Assembly: GCA_038257845.1 (NCBI GenBank)
Contig: JBBSQL010000001.1
Span: 124,001-188,000, forward strand
DNA length: 64,000 nucleotides
Source: JAFDXJ01 sp038257845
GTDB taxonomy: Bacteria > Bacteroidota > Bacteroidia > Chitinophagales > Chitinophagaceae
Direction: 5' to 3'
Translations under genes and position numbers: made by a program
Part shown: positions 25,787 to 34,811 of the stretch, one piece after another
How positions within the stretch are numbered: position 1 is the first letter of the stretch
Layout of the letters: each line of letters begins with the position of its first letter
Notes under the pieces: generated by a model
Told to the model about the DNA's origin: nothing
Seen by the model: the letters and a program-made list of their open reading frames with translations, nothing else
The model's database searches: none

Positions 25787-28072
25787 ATGAGACAGCACTT
25801 TATTAATATATTATTTGTGCTTTATTGTTTTTTGTTTTCTAACATTTCGACAGCGCAACCGAAACCATCTGATAATTTACAATTTGATTCACTTGCAACA
25901 AGGTGGGATGAAGGCATGCCTCTCGGGAATGGATGGCTGGGAGAATTGATTTGGAAGAAAGATAATAAGTTACGTATTTCATTGGACCGTGTTGATCTTT
26001 GGGACGACAGGCCGATGCCAAAAATTGACCAATTAAAATTTAAATGGGTGGTTGCACAGGTAAATAAAGGACAGTATGATACCGTGCAGGAAATTGGTGA
26101 TGAACCTTATGATAATAGTCCCGCTCCAACAAAAATTCCTGGCGCTGCGCTGGAATTTTATTGCGTGCATTTCGGGAAAGTAATTTCAAATACACTTGAT
26201 ATTAAATCAGCATTGAGTACCATTAAATTTGAAAATGGAGTAGCGCTCTATAATTATGTTCATGCGGTTGATGAAACCGGTTATTTCGCATTTGAGAATT
26301 TGCCGGCAGCGCAGCCAGGCATCAATGATAAAAGTTATATTCCTGAATTGGTAATCCCAAATTTTAATGCTGATGATATTTCCAAAGATGATAATAGTCA
26401 TAGTGGTGCAGGCTTACAAACACTTGGATATAAAAAAGGGACGGTTATAAAAACGGCCAACAGTATTCGATATCACCAACCTGCATGGAATGGAAATTAT
26501 TATGAAGTGTTGGTGCAATGGAAAAAAATTTCCCCATCCGAAATTATAGGATCCTGGACTATCTCTAACAATAAAAAAACATTTTTACCAGAACTTAAAA
26601 AAGAAGAGAATAAATTGCCGGGCTGGCAATCACATATTGCATGGTGGAATCATTTCTGGAATCAATCTTCTGTTACCATTCCGGATTCAATTCTTGAAAG
26701 GCAATACTATCTTGAATTATATAAGATGGGTTGCGTGGCAAGAAGCCATACGCCCCCAATTTCTTTACAAGCCATCTGGACTGCGGACAATGGGAGTCTT
26801 CCTCCCTGGAAAGGTGATATTCATAATGATTTAAATACTGAATTAAGTTACTGGTCTTTTTATATGGCTAATCATTTAGAAGAGTCAGCATCTTTTACGA
26901 ACTGGCTTTGGAAAACAAAAGAACAAAATAAAAAATGGACAAAAAATTATTTTGAAACAGGCGGACTGAATGTACCTGGTGTCACTACGATCACCGGGAA
27001 AGAAATGGGTGGCTGGATACAATATTCAATGAGCCCGACAACAGTAGCCTGGCTTTCCCAACATTTTTACTGGCAATGGAAATATAGTATGGATGAAAAA
27101 TTCTTATTAGAAAGATGTAAGCCATATTTTGATGAAGTACATACCTATTTCAAAAATATTCTTACAATAGATTCGGTTACAAAAAAATATAAGTTGCCAT
27201 TAAGCTCAAGCCCCGAAATTTTTGACAACAGTATTCAAGCCTGGTTTCATCAATGGACGAATTATGATCTCTCACTGGTAAAATCTTTTTATACAGAATA
27301 TGAAAACGTATTGCAAGCTGCCACAGGATTGATTCCGGCAGATATTGAAAAAGAAAAAAGCTTACTACCTGATCTGGCTACAAATGAAACAGGGCTTACC
27401 ATTGCGCCGGGCTTCAACCTTTTTGAATCACACCGGCACATGTCGCCTTATATGGCGATATATCCATTGAACCTGCTCGATGTTGAAAATAAAAGTGATA
27501 GTGTGATTATAAAAAATTCCTTACGTCAAATAGAAAAGAACGGAACCCGTGCATGGTGTGGTTATTCCTTTAGCTGGATGGCGGGTTTATATGCATGCGC
27601 CAAAGAGGGCGACAGTGCAGCAAGGATGTTACAAATATTTGCCACTAATTTTTGTTCTATAAATAGTTTTCATTTGAATGGCGATCAGAAAGGCGGAGAA
27701 TATTCCAACTTCACTTACCGGCCATTTACACTGGAAGGAAATTTTGCTTTTGCACAAGGAATCCAGGAAATGCTTTTGCAAAGTCATGAAGGATATATTG
27801 AAATTTTTCCTGCTATTCCATCTGCATGGGAAAATGTTTCTTTTAAAAATCTTCGCACACAAGGCGCATTTCTCATTTCCGCAAAAAAAGAAAATGGTGT
27901 GTTGGAAGAAGTAAAGATTATTTCAGAGAAAGGCGGTTTGTTATGTTTAAAAATGCCTTTCAAAACTTTTTATATTACTGATACTTCAAAAAAATATTTA
28001 TGCGATAAAAATATTTTAAAAATACAAATGAAAGCGGGAGAAAATATTGTGGTGAAGAATGCTTATGAATAA
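25787..28072 (+). CDS. GH95-like secreted glycoside hydrolase
   Basis: A 761-residue protein with a signal peptide (1-24, ending STA-QP). The N-terminal domain opens with WDEGMPLGNGWLGELIW and ISLDRVDLWDDRP, as in family 95 alpha-L-fucosidases (PLGNGrLGA / LNedtLW). The (alpha/alpha)6-barrel region shows HNDLNTELSYWSFYMANHLEE, corresponding to the GH95 catalytic neighbourhood. The HMSPYMAIYPL and NGTRAWCGYSFSWMAGLYAC stretches are also family-like. It probably trims alpha-linked fucose or a related sugar in the periplasm. Specificity is uncertain because the sequence is divergent. No SusC/SusD or other PUL genes flank it. Confidence 0.78.
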   Translation: MRQHFINILFVLYCFLFSNISTAQPKPSDNLQFDSLATRWDEGMPLGNGWLGELIWKKDNKLRISLDRVDLWDDRPMPKIDQLKFKWVVAQVNKGQYDTVQEIGDEPYDNSPAPTKIPGAALEFYCVHFGKVISNTLDIKSALSTIKFENGVALYNYVHAVDETGYFAFENLPAAQPGINDKSYIPELVIPNFNADDISKDDNSHSGAGLQTLGYKKGTVIKTANSIRYHQPAWNGNYYEVLVQWKKISPSEIIGSWTISNNKKTFLPELKKEENKLPGWQSHIAWWNHFWNQSSVTIPDSILERQYYLELYKMGCVARSHTPPISLQAIWTADNGSLPPWKGDIHNDLNTELSYWSFYMANHLEESASFTNWLWKTKEQNKKWTKNYFETGGLNVPGVTTITGKEMGGWIQYSMSPTTVAWLSQHFYWQWKYSMDEKFLLERCKPYFDEVHTYFKNILTIDSVTKKYKLPLSSSPEIFDNSIQAWFHQWTNYDLSLVKSFYTEYENVLQAATGLIPADIEKEKSLLPDLATNETGLTIAPGFNLFESHRHMSPYMAIYPLNLLDVENKSDSVIIKNSLRQIEKNGTRAWCGYSFSWMAGLYACAKEGDSAARMLQIFATNFCSINSFHLNGDQKGGEYSNFTYRPFTLEGNFAFAQGIQEMLLQSHEGYIEIFPAIPSAWENVSFKNLRTQGAFLISAKKENGVLEEVKIISEKGGLLCLKMPFKTFYITDTSKKYLCDKNILKIQMKAGENIVVKNAYE

Positions 28073-28505
28073 AGAAAGCAGAATAGGTCATTAAAGTAAT
28101 TGAATTGGATCAATTGAATAATGGTTAATGGTAAATTGTAAATTGTTAATGTCGGTTGTGCGACTTGCACTGAGCGCTGCCGGCTGAGCGAAGCCGAAGC
28201 CGGAGTTTAAAGAATAAAATGATTTAGGATGTGGTGATTTAAGATTTAAGATTTATTTGATCCCGGTAAGTCAGCCGAAGCCGGAGTTTAAAGAATAAAT
28301 TCCTTGTTTCTCGTTTTGTGTTTTGTGTTTGGGGTTAAATTTCGATTCGGAATTTTATATTCTCTTTTGCGATTTTGATTTATTTATAACTCTTTTTATT
28401 TGTTTTAAACAATAAATAGTAAATGAGCTTTTTTAAGCTAATTGCTAATTGCTAATTGCTGATTGCTGATTGCTGATTGCTCATACCTGATACCTGACAG
28501 CTTCT
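28073..28505. other. Gene-free stretch with short direct repeats
   Basis: No gene is seen. A 26-base direct repeat containing GCCGAAGCCGGAGTTTAAAG occurs at about 28193-28218 and 28274-28299. The remainder is AT-rich low-complexity DNA, ending in the heptamer repeat at 28440-28481. Confidence 0.6.
28440..28481 (+). repeat. Heptanucleotide tandem repeat (6 units)
   Basis: Three AATTGCT units followed by three GATTGCT units, uninterrupted. It lies just beyond the 3' end of the minus-strand smc-DUF3592 unit. A simple-sequence tract of this kind can change length by slippage. Confidence 0.9.
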
Positions 28506-28943
28506 TCACTCAGAATATTTTTTCTTTTTCACCGGCACATAATCTCTTTGTGCAATTTTTGAATCTTCCGTTTGATTATTTGTTATAGAAATTGAGCCTA
28601 AAAAAAGTAATGTAAATATAATGATAGAAGGTATCAATTCCTGCCAGCGTATCCAATATCCCCACCAGCCGTAAATCGCGCCCTGCGTGGGATTGGCGGA
28701 TTCGTAAATAATTTTGATCTCCTGGTTTTCCGTATAATTTTTAAATAAATAACCGGCATCTGCCCGAAATGTTTTTCCATCAACAATATACATTGCCAGT
28801 GGAATTTGATTCGCGGAAACGGAATCTTTTATGAAATGAATTTTTGCAGGAATAATATTTCCATCAAAATAATCCGGCCTGCGTGTGAAAACGGCATACA
28901 GCGAATAACACGCGATGAAAACAATGATCACAATTTTATACAA
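28506..28943 (-). CDS. DUF3592-like membrane protein
   Basis: A 145-residue protein with two membrane helices (about 3-18 and 104-122). The loop between them includes IKIIYESANPTQGAIYGWWGYWIRWQELIPS, which corresponds to the DUF3592 pattern of a YdP-NP segment followed by GYWI. Function unknown. It starts 14 bases after smc ends on the same strand and is likely co-transcribed with it. Confidence 0.68.
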   Translation of the reverse strand: MYKIVIIVFIACYSLYAVFTRRPDYFDGNIIPAKIHFIKDSVSANQIPLAMYIVDGKTFRADAGYLFKNYTENQEIKIIYESANPTQGAIYGWWGYWIRWQELIPSIIIFTLLFLGSISITNNQTEDSKIAQRDYVPVKKKKYSE

Positions 28944-28957
28944 CGGATTAAATTTAT

Positions 28958-31900
28958 TTATTTCAAACTTCTGAAATCAACAGGCACGAGTTTGCTTACA
29001 CCGGCTTCCTGCATGGTCACGCCATAGATCACATCCACTGCATTCATCGTCATTTTGTTATGAGTGATGATAATGAACTGTGAGTTCTCACTAAATTGCT
29101 GGATCATCTGTGTAAACTTGATAACGTTCACATCATCTAATGGCGCATCCACTTCATCAAGAATACAAAATGGCGCAGGTTTGATGAGGTAAATGGAAAA
29201 TAATAATGCCGTTGCTGTCAATGTTTTTTCTCCACCACTTAATTGCGTAATAGATGAAGGCCTTTTCCCTTTCGGTTTGGCAATGATCTCAATACCGGTC
29301 TCAGCAAGGTTATCAGGATTATCAAGTACCAAATCAGCCGTATCTTCTTCTGTAAATAATGCCTGGAATACATGTTGAAAATTATCCCGCACTTTATTAA
29401 ATGTTTCAAGGAATTGCTTGTTGGCCGTTGCACCAACTTCCTGAATTGTTTGCAATAAACTTTCTTTCGCGGACACCAAATCATTCTTTTGTTCCAGGAT
29501 AAATTCATAACGCTTTTTCATTTCTGTAAAAGCTTCAATGGCCATAGAATTTATTTCACCCATATTATCCAAACGCTTTTTCATGCGCTGGCAACTTTCC
29601 TGCAATTCTTCCACAGATGTTGATGTAATGCGGCTTTCAGAGAGAATGGCATCCAGTTGCACATTGAATTCTACCTGCAATCTTTCCTTCATACCGGCCA
29701 ATTGCAATTTCAATTCATTCATACTGTCTTTCAATTCGCCGGTATGATGTTCCTTATTTTCTTTTTCTTTTAAACGGTTGCGAAGCAATGATTCTTTTTG
29801 CTGCAATTCATTTCGAAAATTATAAAATGCCTGGTCTGCCTCGTTCAATATTTTTTCTTCTGTCTCTTTAGTTTGCATAAAAGCCAATAAAGATTTTTCT
29901 GCTTCTTCCAGTTGTAATTTACTTTCAGTAATTTCCTGCTGCACTTTTGTAAACTGTTCTGTATTGCTGTTGATGCGCTCATGCAACTCAGCCAATTGAT
30001 TTGTTTTAAATTTCAGTTCCTGTTGCAAACCGGCAATTTTATTTTGTTGCCTGGTGACTTGCAGGTTACTTTCATTATAAACAACTGCTGCTTTATTATA
30101 TGCATCTTCGGCCTCATGAAAATCTGTTTCGCAGTTTTTCAATTCCGCTGAAATGCCCGCCAATTGGGTGTTTAAAGACAATAAACTTTCTCTTGTCTGT
30201 GCAATATTATTTTGTTCCGCTTCTAATCTTTGCACCGTTTCTTCCATCCTTGCCTTGCCGGAAGTAATGGATTGCTCTATTGATTCTATTTTATTTTTAA
30301 TGCCAAACAATTCGTTATTCAGGCGATTGATTTCCTGTTCTGAAGCCTTCACCTGGTTCTCTTTCAATGAAGCAGCATATAGAGCAAGATCATCCTGCTT
30401 TTGTTTCATTTCACTTTTCAAAGCATTCACAACTGCGTCCTGTAAAATAATTTCATCCTGCATTTTTTCCAGGTTTTTTGCACGACCAATTTTCTGGCCT
30501 TCAAATAGACCGGTACTGCCACCACGCAGGGAATATTTTCCTTTTACATATTTTCCATTTTTTTCAATAAGCACCGCATCTGCATGATTGGCTTGCATCG
30601 CTTCTTCATTTTCCGCGATAAAAACATTGCCCAATAAATATTTTGCCAAAGCATAATATTCATCATCCACTTCCACTACATTCAATGCGGAAATAGTATT
30701 GGCGGGTTTTTGCACAGAGGAATCATTCGTTGAAATTTTATCAAGAATGAAAAAATTTGCTTTACCTTTTTTATGTGCCGCCAATAATTCCACCGCGCGA
30801 ATTCCTTCTTCCATATTATTCACGACGTAATAATTCAGGTAAGGCTCCAATACATTTTCAACAGCCTTGCGGTATTCTTCGGGCACATATAAAATATCTG
30901 AAAGTATAGGTGCCTGTGTGCCCCACTCTTTATTTTCATGTAAAAATTTTACACTTTCCGGATAGCCTTCCATGGAATCTATCAGGCTTTTTAGCAGGTT
31001 AAATTCATTGTGTTGAGCATCCAGTTTCCGGTTGGCATCCATCAATTCATTGCGCAGTGCTTCCATTTGTTCCTGAGCTTCCAGTATCTGGCTTTTCGCC
31101 TGTTCGTGTTGCTGGATCAATGTTTCAAGAGCAGCCTTTTTTTCAACGAGTGAAGTTTCTAAAGCTTTTAGTTTTGACTGTTCCGTTTCAAGTTGAATGG
31201 ATTTATTTTCCTGTTCCTGCTTCGTTTGTTCTTTGGTGCGTTGAAGATTTTGGATAAATGTATCTGCAACAGCTACTTTTTTTTCTGCTTCAAATTGTGC
31301 CCGCTGAATTTGTTGAAGTCCTGCGCGCGATGCGTCAACAACTTTTCTTTTATCATCAAAAATAGCCCTTGTGTTTTCTGCACCTTCCCTGGCAGTAATT
31401 AATTTTTCATTTTGAGCAGATAAATTTTGAGACTCTTCATTTACCTGCAATTCTGTAAAGCGAATAGAATCCTGTATCGTGCTTAATTGCCCTTCTGCAT
31501 TTTGTAAAAATTGTTGCAGGTTTTTTTCGTTCTCCAGCAGGTAAGATAATTTTTGCGCAGCCAGGTTTTTATCGTTCTCCCGGTTCTTCAAATTTTGCAT
31601 GAGCTCATTGAAACTTTGTTGCTTTTCATGCAAAGATTTTTCTGCTTCAGTAAATTTTAATTTTTCATTTTCCAATGCCGCTTCTTCCGTGGCGATGCGC
31701 GCATCAATTTGTGTTTTTTCATCTATTGAAGCATCTAACTCAGAAGTCAATTTTTGATAAGATTCATTAAATCCTTCCAAAGAAGCTTTCGCTAATTCAA
31801 TGGAAGACTCGCGGTATTCTTTTTTTATTTCATAATATTTCTCCGCTTTCCTGGCCTGGCTTTCTAAAGTTTTTACCTGGTTATTAATTTCAAATAAAAT

Positions 31901-32479
31901 ATCTTCAATGCGGTTGAGATCCATTTCAGTTGCATCCAGTTTTAAAGTGGCTTCTCTTTTCCTGGTCTTATAAATAGTTATTCCGGCCGCTTGTTCGAGC
32001 ATCCGGCGGCGGCTGTTATCTTTATCTTTAATAATATCATCCACCATCGCCAGCTCAATGATCGCATAACTATCATTACTGATTCCGGTGTCCATGAACA
32101 AATTATGTATGTCTTTCAAGCGACAGGCAACATTATTCAGGCGATATTCACTTTCCCCATTTTTATAATAACGGCGCGTAACGGTTACTGTTGAAAATTC
32201 TGTAGGTAAAAGGTTTTTAGTGTTTTCAAATGTCAGGCTTACTTCCGCAAGTCCGCTGGCACCGCGGGTTTTAGAACCATTGAATACCAGCGCTTCAAGA
32301 TTTTCACTGCGTAAAGAAGAAATTTTCTGCTCCCCAATCACCCAGCGGATACTGTCAATGATATTACTTTTGCCACAACCATTTGGCCCGATAATGCCGG
32401 TAATGCCTTCATCAAAATTGATAATAGTTTTATCAGCAAAACTTTTAAATCCTTTTATTTCTAATTGTTTGAGGCGCAT
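28958..32479 (-). CDS. smc: Chromosome segregation protein SMC
   Basis: An 1173-residue structural-maintenance-of-chromosomes ATPase, full length for the family. Walker A is GPNGCGKS (31-38) in the N-terminal head. Long coiled coils run from about 170 to 500 and 670 to 1010, on either side of a hinge at about 500-660. The C-terminal head has the signature LSGGEKTLTATALLF and Walker B CILDEVDAPLDD. Acts in the cytoplasm to compact and separate chromosomes, normally with ScpA and ScpB, whose genes are not in this window. Confidence 0.96.
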   Translation of the reverse strand: MRLKQLEIKGFKSFADKTIINFDEGITGIIGPNGCGKSNIIDSIRWVIGEQKISSLRSENLEALVFNGSKTRGASGLAEVSLTFENTKNLLPTEFSTVTVTRRYYKNGESEYRLNNVACRLKDIHNLFMDTGISNDSYAIIELAMVDDIIKDKDNSRRRMLEQAAGITIYKTRKREATLKLDATEMDLNRIEDILFEINNQVKTLESQARKAEKYYEIKKEYRESSIELAKASLEGFNESYQKLTSELDASIDEKTQIDARIATEEAALENEKLKFTEAEKSLHEKQQSFNELMQNLKNRENDKNLAAQKLSYLLENEKNLQQFLQNAEGQLSTIQDSIRFTELQVNEESQNLSAQNEKLITAREGAENTRAIFDDKRKVVDASRAGLQQIQRAQFEAEKKVAVADTFIQNLQRTKEQTKQEQENKSIQLETEQSKLKALETSLVEKKAALETLIQQHEQAKSQILEAQEQMEALRNELMDANRKLDAQHNEFNLLKSLIDSMEGYPESVKFLHENKEWGTQAPILSDILYVPEEYRKAVENVLEPYLNYYVVNNMEEGIRAVELLAAHKKGKANFFILDKISTNDSSVQKPANTISALNVVEVDDEYYALAKYLLGNVFIAENEEAMQANHADAVLIEKNGKYVKGKYSLRGGSTGLFEGQKIGRAKNLEKMQDEIILQDAVVNALKSEMKQKQDDLALYAASLKENQVKASEQEINRLNNELFGIKNKIESIEQSITSGKARMEETVQRLEAEQNNIAQTRESLLSLNTQLAGISAELKNCETDFHEAEDAYNKAAVVYNESNLQVTRQQNKIAGLQQELKFKTNQLAELHERINSNTEQFTKVQQEITESKLQLEEAEKSLLAFMQTKETEEKILNEADQAFYNFRNELQQKESLLRNRLKEKENKEHHTGELKDSMNELKLQLAGMKERLQVEFNVQLDAILSESRITSTSVEELQESCQRMKKRLDNMGEINSMAIEAFTEMKKRYEFILEQKNDLVSAKESLLQTIQEVGATANKQFLETFNKVRDNFQHVFQALFTEEDTADLVLDNPDNLAETGIEIIAKPKGKRPSSITQLSGGEKTLTATALLFSIYLIKPAPFCILDEVDAPLDDVNVIKFTQMIQQFSENSQFIIITHNKMTMNAVDVIYGVTMQEAGVSKLVPVDFRSLK

Positions 32480-32646
32480 AAAATCATTTTTTGCCGGTGC
32501 AGCACATATTTTTATCCTGCGAACTTAACGGAAAAGTATAAAAAATGAACCTGCTTTTTAAATCCTGTGGAAAATTGGTGCATAGTTAACGTTATGGGTA
32601 AAACTTGTGCTTTCATTTAGACAAAACCGGCTGACTTTTTTTCAGT

Positions 32647-32654
32647 TATTTTTG
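32647..32654 (+). promoter_or_regulatory. -7 promoter element
   Basis: TATTTTTG matches TAnnTTTG and ends 17 bases before the TTG start of the DnaJ-domain gene, supporting that start. Confidence 0.55.
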
Positions 32655-32671
32655 TCGCTAAATAGTTTTAG

Positions 32672-33313
32672 TTGAAACATGACTTTACAGATTATTATGC
32701 AATCCTCGGCGTATCTCCGGATGCCTCATTGAAAGAGATCAAATACGCGTATAGAATTTTGGCGATGAAATATCATCCCGATAAAAATCCCGATGGCTCA
32801 ACAAATACCTATTTTTTACAAATAGCTGAAGCTAATGAGATTTTGCAAAACCCCGTTAAAAGAAAAAAATATCACGATAGGTATTTTTATGATTATATCG
32901 TTTCAAAAGAAAAAGAAATAAGTGCAGAGGGTATTTTAAAAAATTGCCAGATTTTACTTCAAAACCTGCAATACACTGATCCTGTTCGGATGAATCCGCA
33001 TGCCTTGTCTGCCATTGCAGCAAAGGTTCTTTCTGAAACAGACATTTTATTTTTATTGAAGGAGAAAAGAGAAACGTTGAACAGGGAAATTGCAGAAACT
33101 TTACTTCACTGTTGTTTTTATTTGAATTACCCCGGGGTTGCAATAATTTGTGAAAAATTGGAAATGCTGAGCGTGAATGATGAAGAGATTCAACTGTATG
33201 CAAAAAAAATGTTGAATAATAAAAAGCTTTCCTGGTTTTGGAAACGCAATGAATGGTGGATCATTTTGGCCGTTTCACTGGTTTTTTGTGCCCTGATTTT
33301 TTTCATTCACTAA
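32672..33313 (+). CDS. DnaJ-domain membrane protein
   Basis: A 213-residue protein beginning at TTG. Residues 6-72 are a J domain with the HPD motif at 35-37 (MKYHPDKNPDG). The middle is helical, and the last 20 residues form a membrane anchor (WWIILAVSLVFCALIFFIH). It would stimulate a DnaK ATPase at the membrane. It lacks the Gly/Phe and zinc-finger regions of DnaJ, so it is a type III J protein. Upstream promoter at 32647. Confidence 0.85.
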   Translation: MKHDFTDYYAILGVSPDASLKEIKYAYRILAMKYHPDKNPDGSTNTYFLQIAEANEILQNPVKRKKYHDRYFYDYIVSKEKEISAEGILKNCQILLQNLQYTDPVRMNPHALSAIAAKVLSETDILFLLKEKRETLNREIAETLLHCCFYLNYPGVAIICEKLEMLSVNDEEIQLYAKKMLNNKKLSWFWKRNEWWIILAVSLVFCALIFFIH

Positions 33314-33350
33314 AGCCGGCCTCGTTTATTCAATTCAATAGCCGATGCCA

Positions 33351-33358
33351 TATATTTG
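33351..33358 (+). promoter_or_regulatory. -7 promoter element of the arginase gene
   Basis: TATATTTG matches TAnnTTTG and ends 40 bases before the ATG of the arginase gene. Confidence 0.55.
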
Positions 33359-33398
33359 CATGCGTGAAAGCAATTCACGTTAAAACATATTATTAGTA

Positions 33399-34346
33399 AT
33401 GAAAAATATAAAATTAATAGAGATCCCTTCGGAAATTGGCGCAGGCACACGCGGTGCAAGCCTGGGCGTAGAAGCCATCAAGATTGCAGCCCTGGATTTT
33501 ATGAGCAATTTCTTTGTTCATTTTCCATCTGAAAGCATTCCCACTGAAAATAAAATTTTGTATGAACCAATTGATTCACCTTATGCCAAACGCATTAAGG
33601 GACTTGTTGCGATGTATGAAAAGATCACGAAATCCATCAGCGAAACGATTAAAAATAATTTCTTCCCGGTCGTATTAAGTGGCGACCATAGCAGCGCCGG
33701 CGCAGTGATCGCGGGTATTAAAATGGCGAAACCAAAAGGCCGCCTTGGCGTGATCTGGATTGATGCGCATGCCGATTTACACACACCTTATACGACACCT
33801 TCGGGCAATATGCATGGCATGCCATTGGCTACGGCGATCAATGAAGATAATAAAGAAAACAAAGTGCATGATTTAGATGCCGAGACTAAAAAGCAATGGG
33901 ATTATTTAAAAAATATTGGCAAGATCGCGCCAAAGGTTTTACCGGAAGATGTTGTTTTTATTGCACTGCGGGATTATGAAAAAGAAGAAAGAAGTATTAT
34001 TGAAAAATATGGCTGTAAGGTTATTACAACTGCTGAAGTAAGGCGCAAGGGCCCGGAAAATGTAGTGCGTGCAGTCATTCGTTCATTGAGTGAATGCACG
34101 GATATTTATTTGAGTTTTGATGTGGACAGCCTGGACAGCTCTATTTCAAAAGGCACAGGAACGCCTGTCAGCAATGGTTTGCGAGAAAGAGAAGCAGAAG
34201 ACCTTGTCAGTAAATTTATGCAGAACAGGAAAATTTGTTGCTTCGAAATCACAGAAGTAAATCCAACATTGGATAAAGAAAATTTAATGGCAGAAATTGC
34301 TTTTAATATTTTACAAAGGAGCGTAAATATCCTGATGATGAGTTGA
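33399..34346 (+). CDS. Arginase family hydrolase
   Basis: A 315-residue ureohydrolase. Mn-binding residues are visible at H97 (SGDHSSAG), D122, H124 and D126 (WIDAHADLHTP), plus a DVDSLD motif near 230. The GTGTPVSNGL stretch and the absence of an agmatinase-type signature favour arginase (arginine to ornithine and urea), but formimidoylglutamase or guanidinase activity cannot be excluded. Its 3' end overlaps the convergent response-regulator gene by 36 bases. Confidence 0.85.
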   Translation: MKNIKLIEIPSEIGAGTRGASLGVEAIKIAALDFMSNFFVHFPSESIPTENKILYEPIDSPYAKRIKGLVAMYEKITKSISETIKNNFFPVVLSGDHSSAGAVIAGIKMAKPKGRLGVIWIDAHADLHTPYTTPSGNMHGMPLATAINEDNKENKVHDLDAETKKQWDYLKNIGKIAPKVLPEDVVFIALRDYEKEERSIIEKYGCKVITTAEVRRKGPENVVRAVIRSLSECTDIYLSFDVDSLDSSISKGTGTPVSNGLREREAEDLVSKFMQNRKICCFEITEVNPTLDKENLMAEIAFNILQRSVNILMMS

Positions 34347-34733
34347 TTCTTCCCCTGTACTAAAGTCTGCAATGGTCAGCGGCTTCATGATGATTTTTTT
34401 CACGAAAGAAAATTGATTTAATTTTTTTTCATCATCAGAATAAATGGTTGATGAAAGTACAAATACATCCGGGGCATTGCCCATGTTAAACAGCTCTTCA
34501 ATTTTTTGTATAAAAGTAAAGCCATCCATTTGCGGCATGTGAAGATCTACAAGGATGATATCCGGTAATACAAACTTTTCATTCATATTATCATTGATCC
34601 ATTTCAAAGCTTTTATAGCTGAATCAAAAACCAGGGATTTTTCTGCAAAAACGGCGATGCGAACCAGGCGCTCACAAACCATGAGCGCGATGGCATCATC
34701 ATCCACTATAATTGCATTTTTGTAAATAGGCAT
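34311..34733 (-). CDS. Single-domain response regulator (CheY-like)
   Basis: A 140-residue receiver domain with no output domain. Acidic pocket DDD at 11-13, phosphoacceptor Asp63 (ILVDLHMPQMDGF), Ser/Thr near 93 (VLSST) and conserved Lys near 121 (IIMKPLT). It likely relays phosphate from a hybrid kinase or acts by protein contact. No kinase gene is adjacent. The last 36 bases overlap the arginase gene in convergent orientation. Confidence 0.9.
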   Translation of the reverse strand: MPIYKNAIIVDDDAIALMVCERLVRIAVFAEKSLVFDSAIKALKWINDNMNEKFVLPDIILVDLHMPQMDGFTFIQKIEELFNMGNAPDVFVLSSTIYSDDEKKLNQFSFVKKIIMKPLTIADFSTGEESTHHQDIYAPL

Positions 34734-34811
34734 ACAGGCTTCAGTTTAATTGGGTTTGGGGGTATATGCCTTGCAACTGTAAAACTAATAGATTCGATGC
34801 TATTTACAAAG

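Noticed and set aside
28440..28481. Possible CRISPR array
   Set aside because: Units are 7 bp and contiguous with no spacers; a simple-sequence repeat. No cas genes are present in the window.
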